DNA from: an uncultured Alphaproteobacteria bacterium
Lineage (GTDB): Bacteria > Pseudomonadota > Alphaproteobacteria > Caulobacterales > Aquidulcibacteraceae
Reading direction: 5' to 3'
Assembly: GCA_902826245.1 (NCBI GenBank)
Contig: CADEEA010000017.1
Coordinates: 1 to 50,569 of the forward strand
Length of the DNA: 50,569 nt
Shown here in pieces: positions 34,511 through 43,458 of this stretch (positions are counted from its first letter, which is position 1; the number at the start of each line of letters is the position of its first letter). The translations under genes were made by a program, and so were the position numbers. The notes beneath the pieces are model-generated. The model was not told the origin of the DNA. It ran no database searches and saw only the letters and a list, made by a program, of their open reading frames with translations.

Positions 34511-37114
34511 TCAGCTTAGGGTGCGCTCCACCACTTCGCGGGTGTTTTTGGAGAGCGAATTAAGGGAGGCGAGCTTCTGTAGTGCGTTGCGGGCGTGCGC
34601 CTGGCGGCCGGAATCGAATCGCTTCCATGATTCGAATGCTGTCAAGAGGCGAGCTGCCAGCGCGGGATTGCGCGTATCGATCTCCTGGGCCAGTGCGGCG
34701 AGGAAGCGATAGCCGCCGCCGTCGGCGCTGTGAAACGCACGCGGGTTGCGCAGCGCAAACGACGCCGCCAGCGCCCGCACCCGATTGGGGTTGCTGGTGT
34801 TGAAGTCGGAATGGGCGCGCAACTGTTCCACACGCGCGAGTGCGCCCGAGCGGGGCGACGCTGCTTGGATGGCGAACCATTTGTCGATCACCAGCGGGTT
34901 GTCCCGCCACCTTTCGTAGAACCGTGCGAGTGCAACGTCGAACGCCTCGCTCTCGCTTGCGCCAAGCGCCTCCAGTGCGGCGACGCTTTCGGTCATGGTG
35001 GCGGCGCTGTCGAAGGCGCTGACGAGAAGCGTGCTCTCTGCTTCGCCAAGCGAGGCCAGCAGGTCGAGCGCCGCGCATTTAAGCGCGCGACGGCCAGCCG
35101 CTTCCGCGCTGGCTGAGAAGGGGGTTTCACTTTTTGCCGCGGCCAGGGGCGCTAGCCGGTCGCGCAACGCAGCGGCGAGCTCACGACGTAGCTGTTCACG
35201 TCGGCTGAACAGCGTCTCCGGGTCCGGGCTCGCCGCCGCCAATAACAGCTCCGAAAGGTCCGGGAGCCGCAGCGCGAGTGCGGCAAATGCTGGATCTTCT
35301 TGCGCGCGACCAAGTTCGCGGCCGAGCGCTTTGGCCAGTAACGCGGGCGGAGCGTCGGCTTCGCCCAGCATCATAGCACGCGCGATGCTCTGACCGGCTT
35401 CCCAGCGTGTGAACGGATCGGCATCGTGCGCCATTTGCGTGAGCTTTTGTTCGATGCTCAGATGATCGTTGAGCTTCACCGGCGCTGAGAACCCACGCAA
35501 CACAGAAGGGATAGGGGCCTCGTTCACGCCGCTGAACAAGAAGACCTGATGTGCGCCTTCGAGCACAGGCGTGTGTTCGGCGCGCGAGACTTCTTCGCCC
35601 TCGGCTTCGGCCATGATCGGCGCCCCGTCCACGCCGGTAAGACCGATCGACAAAGGTATTGGCGCCGGGCGTTTGTCGGGCTGACCCGGCGTGGGTGAAG
35701 TCCGCTGCGATACGATCAGCCGATAGGCGCTCGTAGCGGAATCAAATTCTCCGCGCGCATCAAGCGTCGGCGTTCCCGCCTGGTCGTACCAGGTCATGAA
35801 CGGGGCCAGGTCGCGCCCGGACGCCTCTTCGAAGCAGGCAATAAAGTCTTCGACGGTCGAGGCGGTTCCGTCGCGGCGCGTGAAATAGAGTTGCATACCG
35901 GTGGCGAACGCGTCTGCGCCGATGATGCGCTTGAGCATTCGGATCAGTTCGGCGCCCTTTTCATAGACCGTCGCAGTGTAGAAATTGTCGATCTTCTGAT
36001 AACTCGTCGGCCGCACCGGATGGGCCAGGGGGCCTGCATCCTCCGCAAACTGGCGCGCGCGCAGACGCTTGACATCCTTGATCCGCTGCACCGGGCGAGA
36101 GCGCTGATCGGCGGAGAATTCCTGGTCGCGAAAAACGGTGAGACCCTCCTTCAAGCACAATTGGAACCAGTCGCGGCAGGTGATCCGATTGCCGGTCCAA
36201 TTATGGAAGTACTCGTGCCCGACCACGGCTTCGATCGCTTCGAAATCCGCATCGGTCGCGGTTTCGGCATCGGCCAGGATCAGCGAGGAATTGAAGATGT
36301 TGAGGCCCTTGTTCTCCATCGCGCCGAAATTGAAGTCGCGCACTGCGACGATGTTGAACGCGTCGAGATCGTACTCGCGGGCGAAGACGTCTTCGTCCCA
36401 TTTCATGGCGCGCTTGAGCGCATCCATGGCGTAATGTGCGCGCGCGCCGTCGCCAGGATCGACGTGGATGGCGAGCGCGACATTGCGGCCGCTCATGGTG
36501 GTGAATTCGTCCGCGATCGATTCGTAGCGTCCGGCCACCAGCGCAAACAGATAGGATGGCTTGGGGTGTGGATCGACCCAGATCGCGTAATGGCGCCCGC
36601 CCTCCATGTCGCCGCTTTCGGTCAGATTGCCGTTGGATAAAAGCGTCGGATAGAGCGCATTGTCTGCTTCGATGCGCACCGCGTAGCGCGCCAGCACGTC
36701 GGGCCGGTCGAGCGCATAGGTGATGGCGCGGAAACCCTCCGCCTCGCATTGCGTGCAGAAACGTCCGCCGGACATGTAGAGTCCCTCAAGCGCGGAATTG
36801 TCGGCGGGTGCGATGCGGGTGACGATGTCGAGTTGGAATTCCACCGGCGGGTTGTGGATGATCAGCGCGCTGGGTTCGATACGGAATTCGTGTTGCGCAA
36901 GCGCGCGCCCGTCAATGGCGATGCTCTCGAGCGTCAGCCGCGCGCCGTCGAGCACAAGTGGAGCAGGCGCGCTCGCGTTTCGCCGCACGTGCGAAGTCGC
37001 TGCGACAATGGTCGCCCGCGATTCAAGCGCAAACACCATCGCGATCTCGTCGATGGTGTAAGCGGGCGGGGTGTAATCGCAAAGGCGGATCGAGGCAGTG
37101 TCGGCGTCGCGCAT
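34511..37114 (-). CDS. pepN: Aminopeptidase N (M1 family)
   Basis: A zinc metallo-aminopeptidase of 867 residues, the size of E. coli PepN, acting in cytoplasmic peptide turnover. The substrate motif GAMENKGLNIFNS is near residue 265. The zinc site HEYFHNWTGNR (HEXXH) is near 300, with the distal Glu in CLKEGLTVFRDQEFS. The C-terminal helical domain closes the active site. The gene lies upstream of the PleC-type kinase on the same strand, with a 133-bp gap. Confidence 0.96.
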   Translation of the reverse strand: MRDADTASIRLCDYTPPAYTIDEIAMVFALESRATIVAATSHVRRNASAPAPLVLDGARLTLESIAIDGRALAQHEFRIEPSALIIHNPPVEFQLDIVTRIAPADNSALEGLYMSGGRFCTQCEAEGFRAITYALDRPDVLARYAVRIEADNALYPTLLSNGNLTESGDMEGGRHYAIWVDPHPKPSYLFALVAGRYESIADEFTTMSGRNVALAIHVDPGDGARAHYAMDALKRAMKWDEDVFAREYDLDAFNIVAVRDFNFGAMENKGLNIFNSSLILADAETATDADFEAIEAVVGHEYFHNWTGNRITCRDWFQLCLKEGLTVFRDQEFSADQRSRPVQRIKDVKRLRARQFAEDAGPLAHPVRPTSYQKIDNFYTATVYEKGAELIRMLKRIIGADAFATGMQLYFTRRDGTASTVEDFIACFEEASGRDLAPFMTWYDQAGTPTLDARGEFDSATSAYRLIVSQRTSPTPGQPDKRPAPIPLSIGLTGVDGAPIMAEAEGEEVSRAEHTPVLEGAHQVFLFSGVNEAPIPSVLRGFSAPVKLNDHLSIEQKLTQMAHDADPFTRWEAGQSIARAMMLGEADAPPALLAKALGRELGRAQEDPAFAALALRLPDLSELLLAAASPDPETLFSRREQLRRELAAALRDRLAPLAAAKSETPFSASAEAAGRRALKCAALDLLASLGEAESTLLVSAFDSAATMTESVAALEALGASESEAFDVALARFYERWRDNPLVIDKWFAIQAASPRSGALARVEQLRAHSDFNTSNPNRVRALAASFALRNPRAFHSADGGGYRFLAALAQEIDTRNPALAARLLTAFESWKRFDSGRQAHARNALQKLASLNSLSKNTREVVERTLS

Positions 37115-37170
37115 GAGGCTCTCCGGGCGAGCCTCAGATGAGCGCTCCGTGCGCCGAAATCAACCGCGCT

Positions 37171-37731
37171 TCACTCAGCGGCGACTGCGTGCGCCGGCGC
37201 TGGTTCGCGGTAAATGGCCGCGAGCACCATTTCCGCCTGCCGCGCCAGATCGAGCAGCGGCGCGGGCGTGTCGTCGGGATGATCTTGTGCGAATTCGGTT
37301 AGGCTGCGCGCGACGCGCATGAGGTGCAGGGCGTTCGCCATGACACGAGATTGGTGCTCGATGCGTTGCGGGTCGCGGTCGTATTCCGCCATCGGCACGC
37401 GCCAGCCGCCCCAATCCTGCTCGTCGGTGACGACCACCGGAAAAGTGCCTGGGAAAGGATGGCGGGGATCGCGCGCTTCAGCGCTCAGGCGATTGGACGC
37501 GCGCAGCACGCGCCAGCTCTCCGAGACGATAAGGTCGGGACGCGAGGGCTCCTTTTCCTCGGCGGCGAGCTCGTGAGCTTGGAATTCACGCCCGAGGCCC
37601 ACGTCATAGGTGATGCGCAGCGGCTCTTCTACGCCCTTGACCCATTGCGGCGCCACGCGTTCGATCGCAGCCCAGGTGCCGACAGTGCGCACGAAGACGC
37701 GCTGGCCCTTGTGAAATAAAGCCTTAGCCAT
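37171..37731 (-). CDS. Conserved hypothetical protein
   Basis: A 186-residue soluble protein starting MAKALFHKGQRVFVRTVGTW. A short SH3-like beta segment at the N terminus is followed by mixed helix (RPDLIVSESWRVLRASNRL, DEQDWGGWRVPMAEYDRDP) and a helical tail ending in APAHAVAAE. No family is recognised. ATG 37731 is chosen from codon use and size, and the frame continues to 38064 without support. It is 56 bp upstream of pepN on the same strand, so the two may be co-transcribed. Confidence 0.7.
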   Translation of the reverse strand: MAKALFHKGQRVFVRTVGTWAAIERVAPQWVKGVEEPLRITYDVGLGREFQAHELAAEEKEPSRPDLIVSESWRVLRASNRLSAEARDPRHPFPGTFPVVVTDEQDWGGWRVPMAEYDRDPQRIEHQSRVMANALHLMRVARSLTEFAQDHPDDTPAPLLDLARQAEMVLAAIYREPAPAHAVAAE

Positions 37732-37878
37732 GTTCCGTGCTGCTCCGCCCCGCGCCAGAACCGCGACCCTACCCGATCGCGCTTTAGCTTTCGTGAAGAG
37801 GCGTTGACGCAAAGGCGCCCTTTCCCGCCCCGTCGGACGCGTTAAGGTGGCGGCAACCATGGATGCCTGGAGGCGGCC

Positions 37879-39030
37879 TTGAATTTCGATTTCTCCGACG
37901 ACCAGAAAAGCCTGAAAGACCAAGCGCGCAAGTTCCTGGCGGACAAGGCCGGCGCCAAAGTGACGCGTCGGGTGCTGGATAATCCTGAAATCTCCTATGA
38001 TGAAGGCCTTTGGCGCGGCGTGGCTGAGATGGGCTGGCTGGGCGCGGCGATCCCGGAGGCGCACGGGGGGCTAGGGCTTGGCCATCTGGAGCTTTGCGTG
38101 CTTGCCGAAGAATTGGGACGCGCTGTGGCGCCGATCCCATTTTCCTCCACCGTGTATTTCTTCGCCGAAACTCTGATGCTGGCGGGAAGCGAAGCACAGA
38201 AAGCTGCGCTGCTGCCGAAATTGGCGGCTGGCGAGATCATTGGTTGCTTTGCTTCGTCAGAAGGACCTGGCTCGCCGGCGCCTTTGAACATTCAGGCGAA
38301 GTTCGATGGCGCTGTGCTCAACGGCGTGAAGATTCCGGTCGCTGACGGCGATTGCGCGAGCCATGCCGTGGTTCTCGCCCAAGATCGCTCCGATGGAGCG
38401 CCGGCTTCCAGCCGGCATGCCAGTCAAGGGCTCAGTCTTTTCCTGGTTGACCTCAGTCAGCCCAGTGTAAACCGTACAACACTAAAGACGCTCGACCCCA
38501 CGCGCGGGCACGCCAAACTCGAGTTCAAGAACGCAAAAGCCGAACGCATCGGCACGGCGGGGCAGGGCTGGGAGTTGGCAGAGGCCGTGCTCGATCATGC
38601 TGCGGTTTTAATAGCGTTCGAGCAAGTGGGCGGTTCGCAGGCGTGCCTGGAAATGGCGACCGAGTACGCAAAATCGCGTTACGCGTTCTCGCGGCCGATC
38701 GGTTCGTTCCAAGCAATCAAGCACAAGCTCGCCGACATGTATGTCGCCATCGAAGTGGCGCGCTCGAACGCCTATTACGGCGCCTGGGCGCTTTCGACCG
38801 AAGCGGCGGAACTGCCGTTCGCCGCAGCGGCGTCGCGCGCCGCCGCCAGCGATGCGTACTACATGTGCGCCAAGGAAAACATACAAACCCACGGCGGCAT
38901 GGGCTTCACCTGGGAGGTGGATTGCCACTTGTACTTCCGCCGCGCAAAGTTGCTGGCGCTGCAAGCGGGTTCTCCTGCAGTGTGGAAGGAAAAGCTGGTG
39001 AAGCGGCTGGAGCAGCGAAACGCGGCGTGA
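37879..39030 (+). CDS. Acyl-CoA dehydrogenase (with in-frame repeat insertion)
   Basis: An FAD flavoprotein oxidising acyl-CoA to enoyl-CoA, 383 residues. It has an N-terminal helical domain (MNFDFSDDQKSLKDQARKFL), a middle beta domain (IIGCFASSEGPGSPAP), and a C-terminal helical domain (YAKSRYAFSRPIGSFQAIKH, QTHGGMGFTWEVDCHLYFRR). The start is TTG with GGAGG upstream; nearby ATGs are out of frame. Residues 171-182, SDGAPASSRHAS, are encoded by a half unit of the 8104-type palindrome in a loop of the middle domain. The true substrate is unknown. Confidence 0.9.
   Translation: MNFDFSDDQKSLKDQARKFLADKAGAKVTRRVLDNPEISYDEGLWRGVAEMGWLGAAIPEAHGGLGLGHLELCVLAEELGRAVAPIPFSSTVYFFAETLMLAGSEAQKAALLPKLAAGEIIGCFASSEGPGSPAPLNIQAKFDGAVLNGVKIPVADGDCASHAVVLAQDRSDGAPASSRHASQGLSLFLVDLSQPSVNRTTLKTLDPTRGHAKLEFKNAKAERIGTAGQGWELAEAVLDHAAVLIAFEQVGGSQACLEMATEYAKSRYAFSRPIGSFQAIKHKLADMYVAIEVARSNAYYGAWALSTEAAELPFAAAASRAAASDAYYMCAKENIQTHGGMGFTWEVDCHLYFRRAKLLALQAGSPAVWKEKLVKRLEQRNAA
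38393..38420. repeat. Half unit of a palindromic repeat inside the acyl-CoA dehydrogenase gene
   Basis: ATGGAGCGCCGGCTTCCA then GCCGGCATGC. It aligns with ATGGACCGCCGGCGCCC then TCGCCGGCAT at 8107-8135, part of the long palindrome there, and itself forms a GCCGGC hairpin. It is read in frame as part of an Ala/Ser-rich loop that the family lacks. Confidence 0.55.
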
Positions 39031-39132
39031 TCGGGGCGATGCTCGGAATCGCAGGTGAGTGAGAAACCCTTGCCCCCCTCTCCGGAGGCCGCAAAGTCGC
39101 ATTCCGAGGCCCATAGGGATGAATCATTCGGC

Positions 39133-39702
39133 TCACGCGCCTTCGTAAATTTCATCAAGCGTCAGCGACACACCCAGCGATGGCAGATCAAGCGCGCCGC
39201 TCGCCGCCCCGAGCTCGCTTTGCCGCCAGCCATTTTCCTTACGCGTCCAGACGTGCAGCTTCCGCTCATCCGGCTCGACCAGCACGATCTGTTGGATAGA
39301 AGCCGTGTCGCGGTAGTCCGGAACTTTCTCGGCGAAGTCGCGCGTTCGCGTGCTGGACGACAGGACTTCGAAAGCGATCGTCGGTTCGCTCGTGGCCAGG
39401 GCGTTGCCGACATAGGGGCCGCAATCAACGACTACGTCCGGGTAGTATCCGGCCTCGGTCTCCTTTAGCGCCACGCGCGCATTCATGAGATAAGCCCGGC
39501 AAGGGCCATTGCCTAGCTTGGCCCTTAGCGCGGTGAAGATGTTGCCGGCTATCGTAGTGTGGCGCAGCGTGCCCCCGGTCATCATCCAGATTTGGCCGTT
39601 TCGGAATTCGTGCTTGTCGGACTGGGCCTCTTCCCAAACCAGGAAGTCCGCGACGGTCTTCGGGCGAACCGGGGTCGTCGGGAGGCGGGCTGCATCTGCC
39701 AT
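39133..39702 (-). CDS. Uma2 family putative endonuclease (second copy)
   Basis: A 189-residue Uma2/DUF820 protein: TVADFLVWEEAQSDKHEFRN, ARVALKETEAGYYPDVVV, TIAFEVLSSSTRTRDFAEKV, then IQQIVLVEPDERKLHVW. The PD-(D/E)XK-like Asp and Glu are present. It diverges strongly from the copy at 12481, so it is not a recent duplicate. ATG 39702 or 39714 may be the start; neither has a clear ribosome-binding site. It lies opposite to and between two acyl-CoA dehydrogenase genes. Confidence 0.85.
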   Translation of the reverse strand: MADAARLPTTPVRPKTVADFLVWEEAQSDKHEFRNGQIWMMTGGTLRHTTIAGNIFTALRAKLGNGPCRAYLMNARVALKETEAGYYPDVVVDCGPYVGNALATSEPTIAFEVLSSSTRTRDFAEKVPDYRDTASIQQIVLVEPDERKLHVWTRKENGWRQSELGAASGALDLPSLGVSLTLDEIYEGA

Positions 39703-39792
39703 AAGGAGCAACATAGCACATCGCTTGGTTTCCGTCACGGCGCCGTTGCCGCCGCCCCAGCATGATCCTAGTTTGCTCCAGGAGCCCGCCCC

Positions 39793-41028
39793 ATGGATTT
39801 CAACGACACCCCCGAAGAAGCAACCTTCCGCGCCGAGGCGCGGGCGTTTCTGGAAGCGAATTGCAAGCCAAAGGTCGCCGAGAAGGACCGGATGAATCGC
39901 TCGCTGCGCGGCGTGGACTATCTGAAGGCGGCGAAGGCGTATCAGAAGAAGAAGGCCGAATCCGGTTTCGCCGGGATCACTTGGGCGAAGGAGCATGGCG
40001 GACGCGGGCTTCCGCCGATCTACAGCGTCATTTTCGGCCAGGAAGAAGCGAAGTTCGAGGCGCCCGCAGCGCCGTTCGCCATCGGGCTCGGCATGTGCTT
40101 GCCGACCGTGATCGCGTTCGGCTCAGAGGAGATCAAACAGCGTTATGTCGCCAAGGCTCTCTCCGGCGAGGAGATATGGTGCCAGCTTTTTTCCGAACCG
40201 GGTGCGGGCTCGGATGTGGCGGCTTCGAAAACCAAGGCGGTGAAGGAAGGCGATGATTGGGTCGTCAACGGCCAGAAAGTGTGGACCACCGGCGCACACT
40301 TCTCCGACTTCGGCATTCTGCTGGTGCGCACCAATCCGGACGTGGAAAAGCACAAAGGGCTGACCATGTTGATCGTCGACATGAAGGCGCCTGGCGTCGA
40401 TGTGCGTCCGATCCACCAGGCGTCCGGCGGCAGCGATTTCAACGAGGTGTATTTCACCGATGTGCGCATCCGGGACGATCATCGCCTGGGCGAACCCGGT
40501 CAGGGCTGGGGCGTGGCGCTGGTGACTTTGATGAACGAGCGTCTTGCCGTCGGCGGCTCTTACGGCCCAGACTACAAGGAGATCATGAATTTCGCGCGTG
40601 CCGCGTCTTCGCCCACAGGCGAAGGCTCCCTGATGCAGAACGAAGCCTTCCGCCAGAAGCTTGCCGACTGGATTGTGCGCGCCGAAGGTTATAAGCTCGC
40701 GAAGTTCCGCACCATGACTGCGCTGTCGAAAGGGCAGACGCCGGGGCCCGAAAGCTCGATTGGCAAAGTCATCAACGCCAACCAGATGATGGACATCGCC
40801 AACACCGCGATCGAGGCGCTCGATCATTTCGGCATTATCGACGACCCTGCGCTCGCGCCTATCGATGGCGCATTCCACCAAAGCTACATGTTCGCGCCAG
40901 GCCTGCGCATAGCCGGGGGGACGGATGAGATTCTGAAGAACATCCTCGCCGAACGCGTGCTCGGCCTGCCGCAGGACCAGCGCGCGGACAAGGGCATCGC
41001 GTTCAAAGATCTGCCGAGCGGGCGGTGA
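39793..41028 (+). CDS. Acyl-CoA dehydrogenase
   Basis: A second acyl-CoA dehydrogenase, 411 residues. It has MDFNDTPEEATFRAEARAFL at the N terminus, WCQLFSEPGAGSDVAASKTK and VNGQKVWTTGAHFSDFGIL in the FAD/acyl-binding middle domain, and LRIAGGTDEILKNILAERVLG at the C-terminal signature. The residue set looks like the long-chain or FadE-like group, but the substrate is not readable. There is no electron-transfer partner or enoyl-CoA hydratase nearby, so the pathway is open. Confidence 0.93.
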   Translation: MDFNDTPEEATFRAEARAFLEANCKPKVAEKDRMNRSLRGVDYLKAAKAYQKKKAESGFAGITWAKEHGGRGLPPIYSVIFGQEEAKFEAPAAPFAIGLGMCLPTVIAFGSEEIKQRYVAKALSGEEIWCQLFSEPGAGSDVAASKTKAVKEGDDWVVNGQKVWTTGAHFSDFGILLVRTNPDVEKHKGLTMLIVDMKAPGVDVRPIHQASGGSDFNEVYFTDVRIRDDHRLGEPGQGWGVALVTLMNERLAVGGSYGPDYKEIMNFARAASSPTGEGSLMQNEAFRQKLADWIVRAEGYKLAKFRTMTALSKGQTPGPESSIGKVINANQMMDIANTAIEALDHFGIIDDPALAPIDGAFHQSYMFAPGLRIAGGTDEILKNILAERVLGLPQDQRADKGIAFKDLPSGR

Positions 41029-41032
41029 GCGC

Positions 41033-41488
41033 TCAGGCGATGGCCTTGTCGCCAAACACGAAACGCGGGCCAGCGCCCAGTTTGGCGGCGCGATCGCCGG
41101 GATTGTAAAGCGCGCATTTCTTCAGCGAGAGGCAGCCGCAACCGATACAGCCGTCCAGCAGTTCGCGGGTGCGCGCGAGCGATGCGATGCGTTCATCGAG
41201 CGCTGCGCGCATGGCGCGGCTTATGCGAGCCCAGTCAGCGGCGGTGGGCGTGCGGCCCTGGGGCAACTTCTTGAGTTCGGCGCCGATGCCCTCGATCGAA
41301 AGGCCGAGCTGTTGGGCGATGCGGATGAAGGAGAGCCGGCGGATGTCCGACCGCAGGAACCGGCGCTGGCGCCCGGCGCTGCGGAAGGGCGTCACCAATC
41401 CGCGCGCTTCGTAGAAGCGGATGGCCGAGACCGAAAGTCCGGTGCGGCGAGCAAGATCGCCGATGGAAAGCACGTCGTTGGCGCGCAT
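41033..41488 (-). CDS. soxR: Redox-sensitive MerR-type regulator SoxR
   Basis: A 151-residue transcription activator sensing redox-cycling compounds through a [2Fe-2S] cluster. The MerR DNA-binding head (LSIGDLARRTGLSVSAIRFY) and dimerisation helix are followed by CIGCGCLSLKKC: Cys114, Cys117, Cys119 and Cys125 in the SoxR C-x2-C-x-C-x5-C pattern. The ATG 41488 has GAGG upstream. A SoxR-type box lies in the divergent gap to the VOC gene, so that gene and soxR itself are likely targets. Confidence 0.95.
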   Translation of the reverse strand: MRANDVLSIGDLARRTGLSVSAIRFYEARGLVTPFRSAGRQRRFLRSDIRRLSFIRIAQQLGLSIEGIGAELKKLPQGRTPTAADWARISRAMRAALDERIASLARTRELLDGCIGCGCLSLKKCALYNPGDRAAKLGAGPRFVFGDKAIA

Positions 41489-41510
41489 GCGCGAACCTCG
41501 CACAAAGAGC

Positions 41511-41541
41511 TTGACCTCTACTTAGCTTGAGATTGCAGGAT
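41511..41541 (+). promoter_or_regulatory. SoxR box / MerR-type promoter of the VOC gene
   Basis: TTGACC (41511-41516) is followed by a dyad, CCTCTACTTAGCTTGAG, close to the SoxR box CCTCAAGTTAACTTGAGG. A weak -10 (CAGGAT, 41536-41541) follows at the long 19-bp spacing typical of MerR/SoxR promoters. Confidence 0.6.
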
Positions 41542-41572
41542 CGGCGCGTCAACCCGCTAACAGAGGATATCC

Positions 41573-41947
41573 ATGGCCCGCATCGAACACGTCAACATCA
41601 CCGTTTCTGACATTGAACGAACCGCCGCCATGCTGATGCAGGTGTTCGGCTGGCGCATACGCTGGCGCGGCGGCGCCGCCGACGGCGGCGTTACCATTCA
41701 TGTCGGCGGCGAGGACGACTATCTCGCCGTCTATATGACGTCCGGCGGCCCGCGCCCGTCGCTCGGCCACGCCAAGGGCCGCCCGCTCAACCACGTCGGC
41801 ATCGTTGTCGACGATCTCGCCGCGACCGAGGCGCGCGTGAAAGCGCTGGGGCTTGTCCCGTTCGGCTACGGCGATTACGAACCCGGCCGCCGTTTCTATT
41901 TCTTCGACGCCGATGGGATCGAGTTTGAGGTGGTGAGCTACGCGTAA
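41573..41947 (+). CDS. VOC family protein (glyoxalase/bleomycin-resistance fold)
   Basis: A 124-residue vicinal-oxygen-chelate protein. It has two beta-alpha-beta-beta-beta halves, starting ARIEHVNITVSDIERTAAM and ending RRFYFFDADGIEFEVVSYA. The metal-ligand positions His (EHVNI), His (LNHVGIVVDD) and Glu (GIEFEV) are visible. The substrate is unknown. Its promoter carries a SoxR-type box shared with divergent soxR, so it may detoxify a redox-active compound or electrophile. Confidence 0.88.
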   Translation: MARIEHVNITVSDIERTAAMLMQVFGWRIRWRGGAADGGVTIHVGGEDDYLAVYMTSGGPRPSLGHAKGRPLNHVGIVVDDLAATEARVKALGLVPFGYGDYEPGRRFYFFDADGIEFEVVSYA

Positions 41948-41948
41948 G

Positions 41949-42497
41949 TTACGCCAGCTCCTCGAACAAGCTCTGCTCTTCGGCGCGCCAACCTTCGATC
42001 ATCAGCATTTTGAGCTTGGTGGCGATGCCGCCATTGGCGGAGAAACCGACCAGCTTGCTGTTGGCGCCGACGACGCGGTGGCAGGGCACGACGATGGCGA
42101 ACGGATTGCGCCCCAGGGCTTGCCCAACCGCGCGTGCGGCGCTCGCATCGCCAATGGCGCGTGCGATGTCGCCATAGCTGCGGGTCATGCCAGGGGGAAT
42201 GGCGCGCGTGGTCTCGTAGACGCGGGCGTTAAACGCCTGCACGCGGCTCATATCGAGATTGATGGTGCGCAGGTTTTTCTTTTCCCCCCGCAACAACGCC
42301 TGGATATCCTCGATGGCGCGGGCGATCGGCTTGGGCGGCGATTGGTTTTCCTCCGCCGCCGGACAATGGCGCATGAGCCGGGTGCGGGTGGCGTGGATGT
42401 CCTTTTCCGGCAGCTGCACGCCGATGATCCCGCGCAGGCCCCAAGCCAGCCCGCAGCGGCCGATACAGGTGTCGAAGAGGGCGTAAGAATAGGTCAT
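41949..42497 (-). CDS. ogt: Methylated-DNA--[protein]-cysteine S-methyltransferase
   Basis: A suicide DNA-repair protein taking methyl groups from O6-methylguanine. It has 182 residues. The active site VVPCHRVVG carries acceptor Cys139. The preceding helix-turn-helix has PPGMTRSYGDIARAIG and the arginine finger region ARAVGQALGRNP. There is no AdaA/AraC part, so it is of Ogt type. It is convergent with the VOC gene with only 1 bp between stops. Confidence 0.94.
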   Translation of the reverse strand: MTYSYALFDTCIGRCGLAWGLRGIIGVQLPEKDIHATRTRLMRHCPAAEENQSPPKPIARAIEDIQALLRGEKKNLRTINLDMSRVQAFNARVYETTRAIPPGMTRSYGDIARAIGDASAARAVGQALGRNPFAIVVPCHRVVGANSKLVGFSANGGIATKLKMLMIEGWRAEEQSLFEELA

Positions 42498-42549
42498 GAA
42501 TCAGTGGGAACATACAGCGAACACGAGCGCTCGTCCAGTTGCGAAACCT

Positions 42550-43458
42550 TCAGCCTTTCCACCTGGCGAAAATGGCCGTCGGCAGCAGCAGATCGCGCCC
42601 CGCGTGCGGCAACGCCATTTCGCCGGTCTGCCACTCGCCGCCGGCGAATATTTGCTCCGCGGACTGCGCCAACGCCAGATAGGAGAGGCGCACGGCGTAC
42701 ACGGTCGCGATCAAAAAGCCGCGCGCGCTGGCGCGATCGTTTGCGTCGGTACGCAGCAAAGTTTGGCAGGCTTCGAGCAGTTCCGGCAATTGTTCCTCCA
42801 GCCGCCAAGTCTCGCCGTCCGGCCCGCGGCCGAATTTCGGCGGATCGAGGATGATCCCGTCATAGCGCCGGCCGCGGCGGATTTCGCGCTTCACGAACCC
42901 GAGCGCATCGTCGCAGATCCAGCGGATCGGCGCCTCGTTTAAGCCGGCGGCGTTCTGATTGTCGCGGGCAAAGCCGATGGCTTTCTTCGAGGCGTCGACA
43001 TGGGTCACTTTGGCGCCGGCTTTGGCGCAGACAAGCGAGGCGAGCCCGGTATAGCCAAACAGGTTCAGCACTTCCGGCTGGGCGCCTTTGTGACTCTGTA
43101 AGCACGCGCGCGCGAAGCGCCAATGCACCGAGTGTTCCGGGAAGAACGCCAGATGCCGGAACGGCGTCGGACGCGACAAAAACGCCATGTCGTCCCAGCG
43201 CAGCGTCCAGCTTTGTGGCAGTTCTCGATTGAAGCGCCAGCGGCCGGCCTCGTCATCCTCGGCGCTGGACGGCGCGAAGATCGCGTCGGCGTGGTCCCAT
43301 TCGCTTGCGGGCAGGTAGGGCGCCCACAATGCCTGCGGCTCGGGGCGCACGAATCGATACGGGCCGACCTGCTCTAGCTTGCCGCCATTGCCGCTATCGA
43401 GCAGGCGATAATCGGTCCAGTCGTCAGCAATCAAAATTTCAGGCGCGTGCGCCATCAT
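42550..43458 (-). CDS. Class I SAM-dependent methyltransferase (RlmI/RlmK-like)
   Basis: A 302-residue Rossmann-type methyltransferase. SAM site: VLNLFGYTGLASLVCAKAGA with VDASKKAIGFARDNQ. The catalytic-type motif is ILDPPKFGRGPDG, the DPPKF form seen in 23S rRNA m5C methyltransferases of the RlmI/YccW group. The N-terminal PUA domain of RlmI is absent, and a beta-rich leader is there instead. ATG 43458 has GGAG 8 bp upstream. The start overlaps the end of the upstream TrmH-type gene, suggesting an RNA-modification operon. Confidence 0.85.
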   Translation of the reverse strand: MMAHAPEILIADDWTDYRLLDSGNGGKLEQVGPYRFVRPEPQALWAPYLPASEWDHADAIFAPSSAEDDEAGRWRFNRELPQSWTLRWDDMAFLSRPTPFRHLAFFPEHSVHWRFARACLQSHKGAQPEVLNLFGYTGLASLVCAKAGAKVTHVDASKKAIGFARDNQNAAGLNEAPIRWICDDALGFVKREIRRGRRYDGIILDPPKFGRGPDGETWRLEEQLPELLEACQTLLRTDANDRASARGFLIATVYAVRLSYLALAQSAEQIFAGGEWQTGEMALPHAGRDLLLPTAIFARWKG

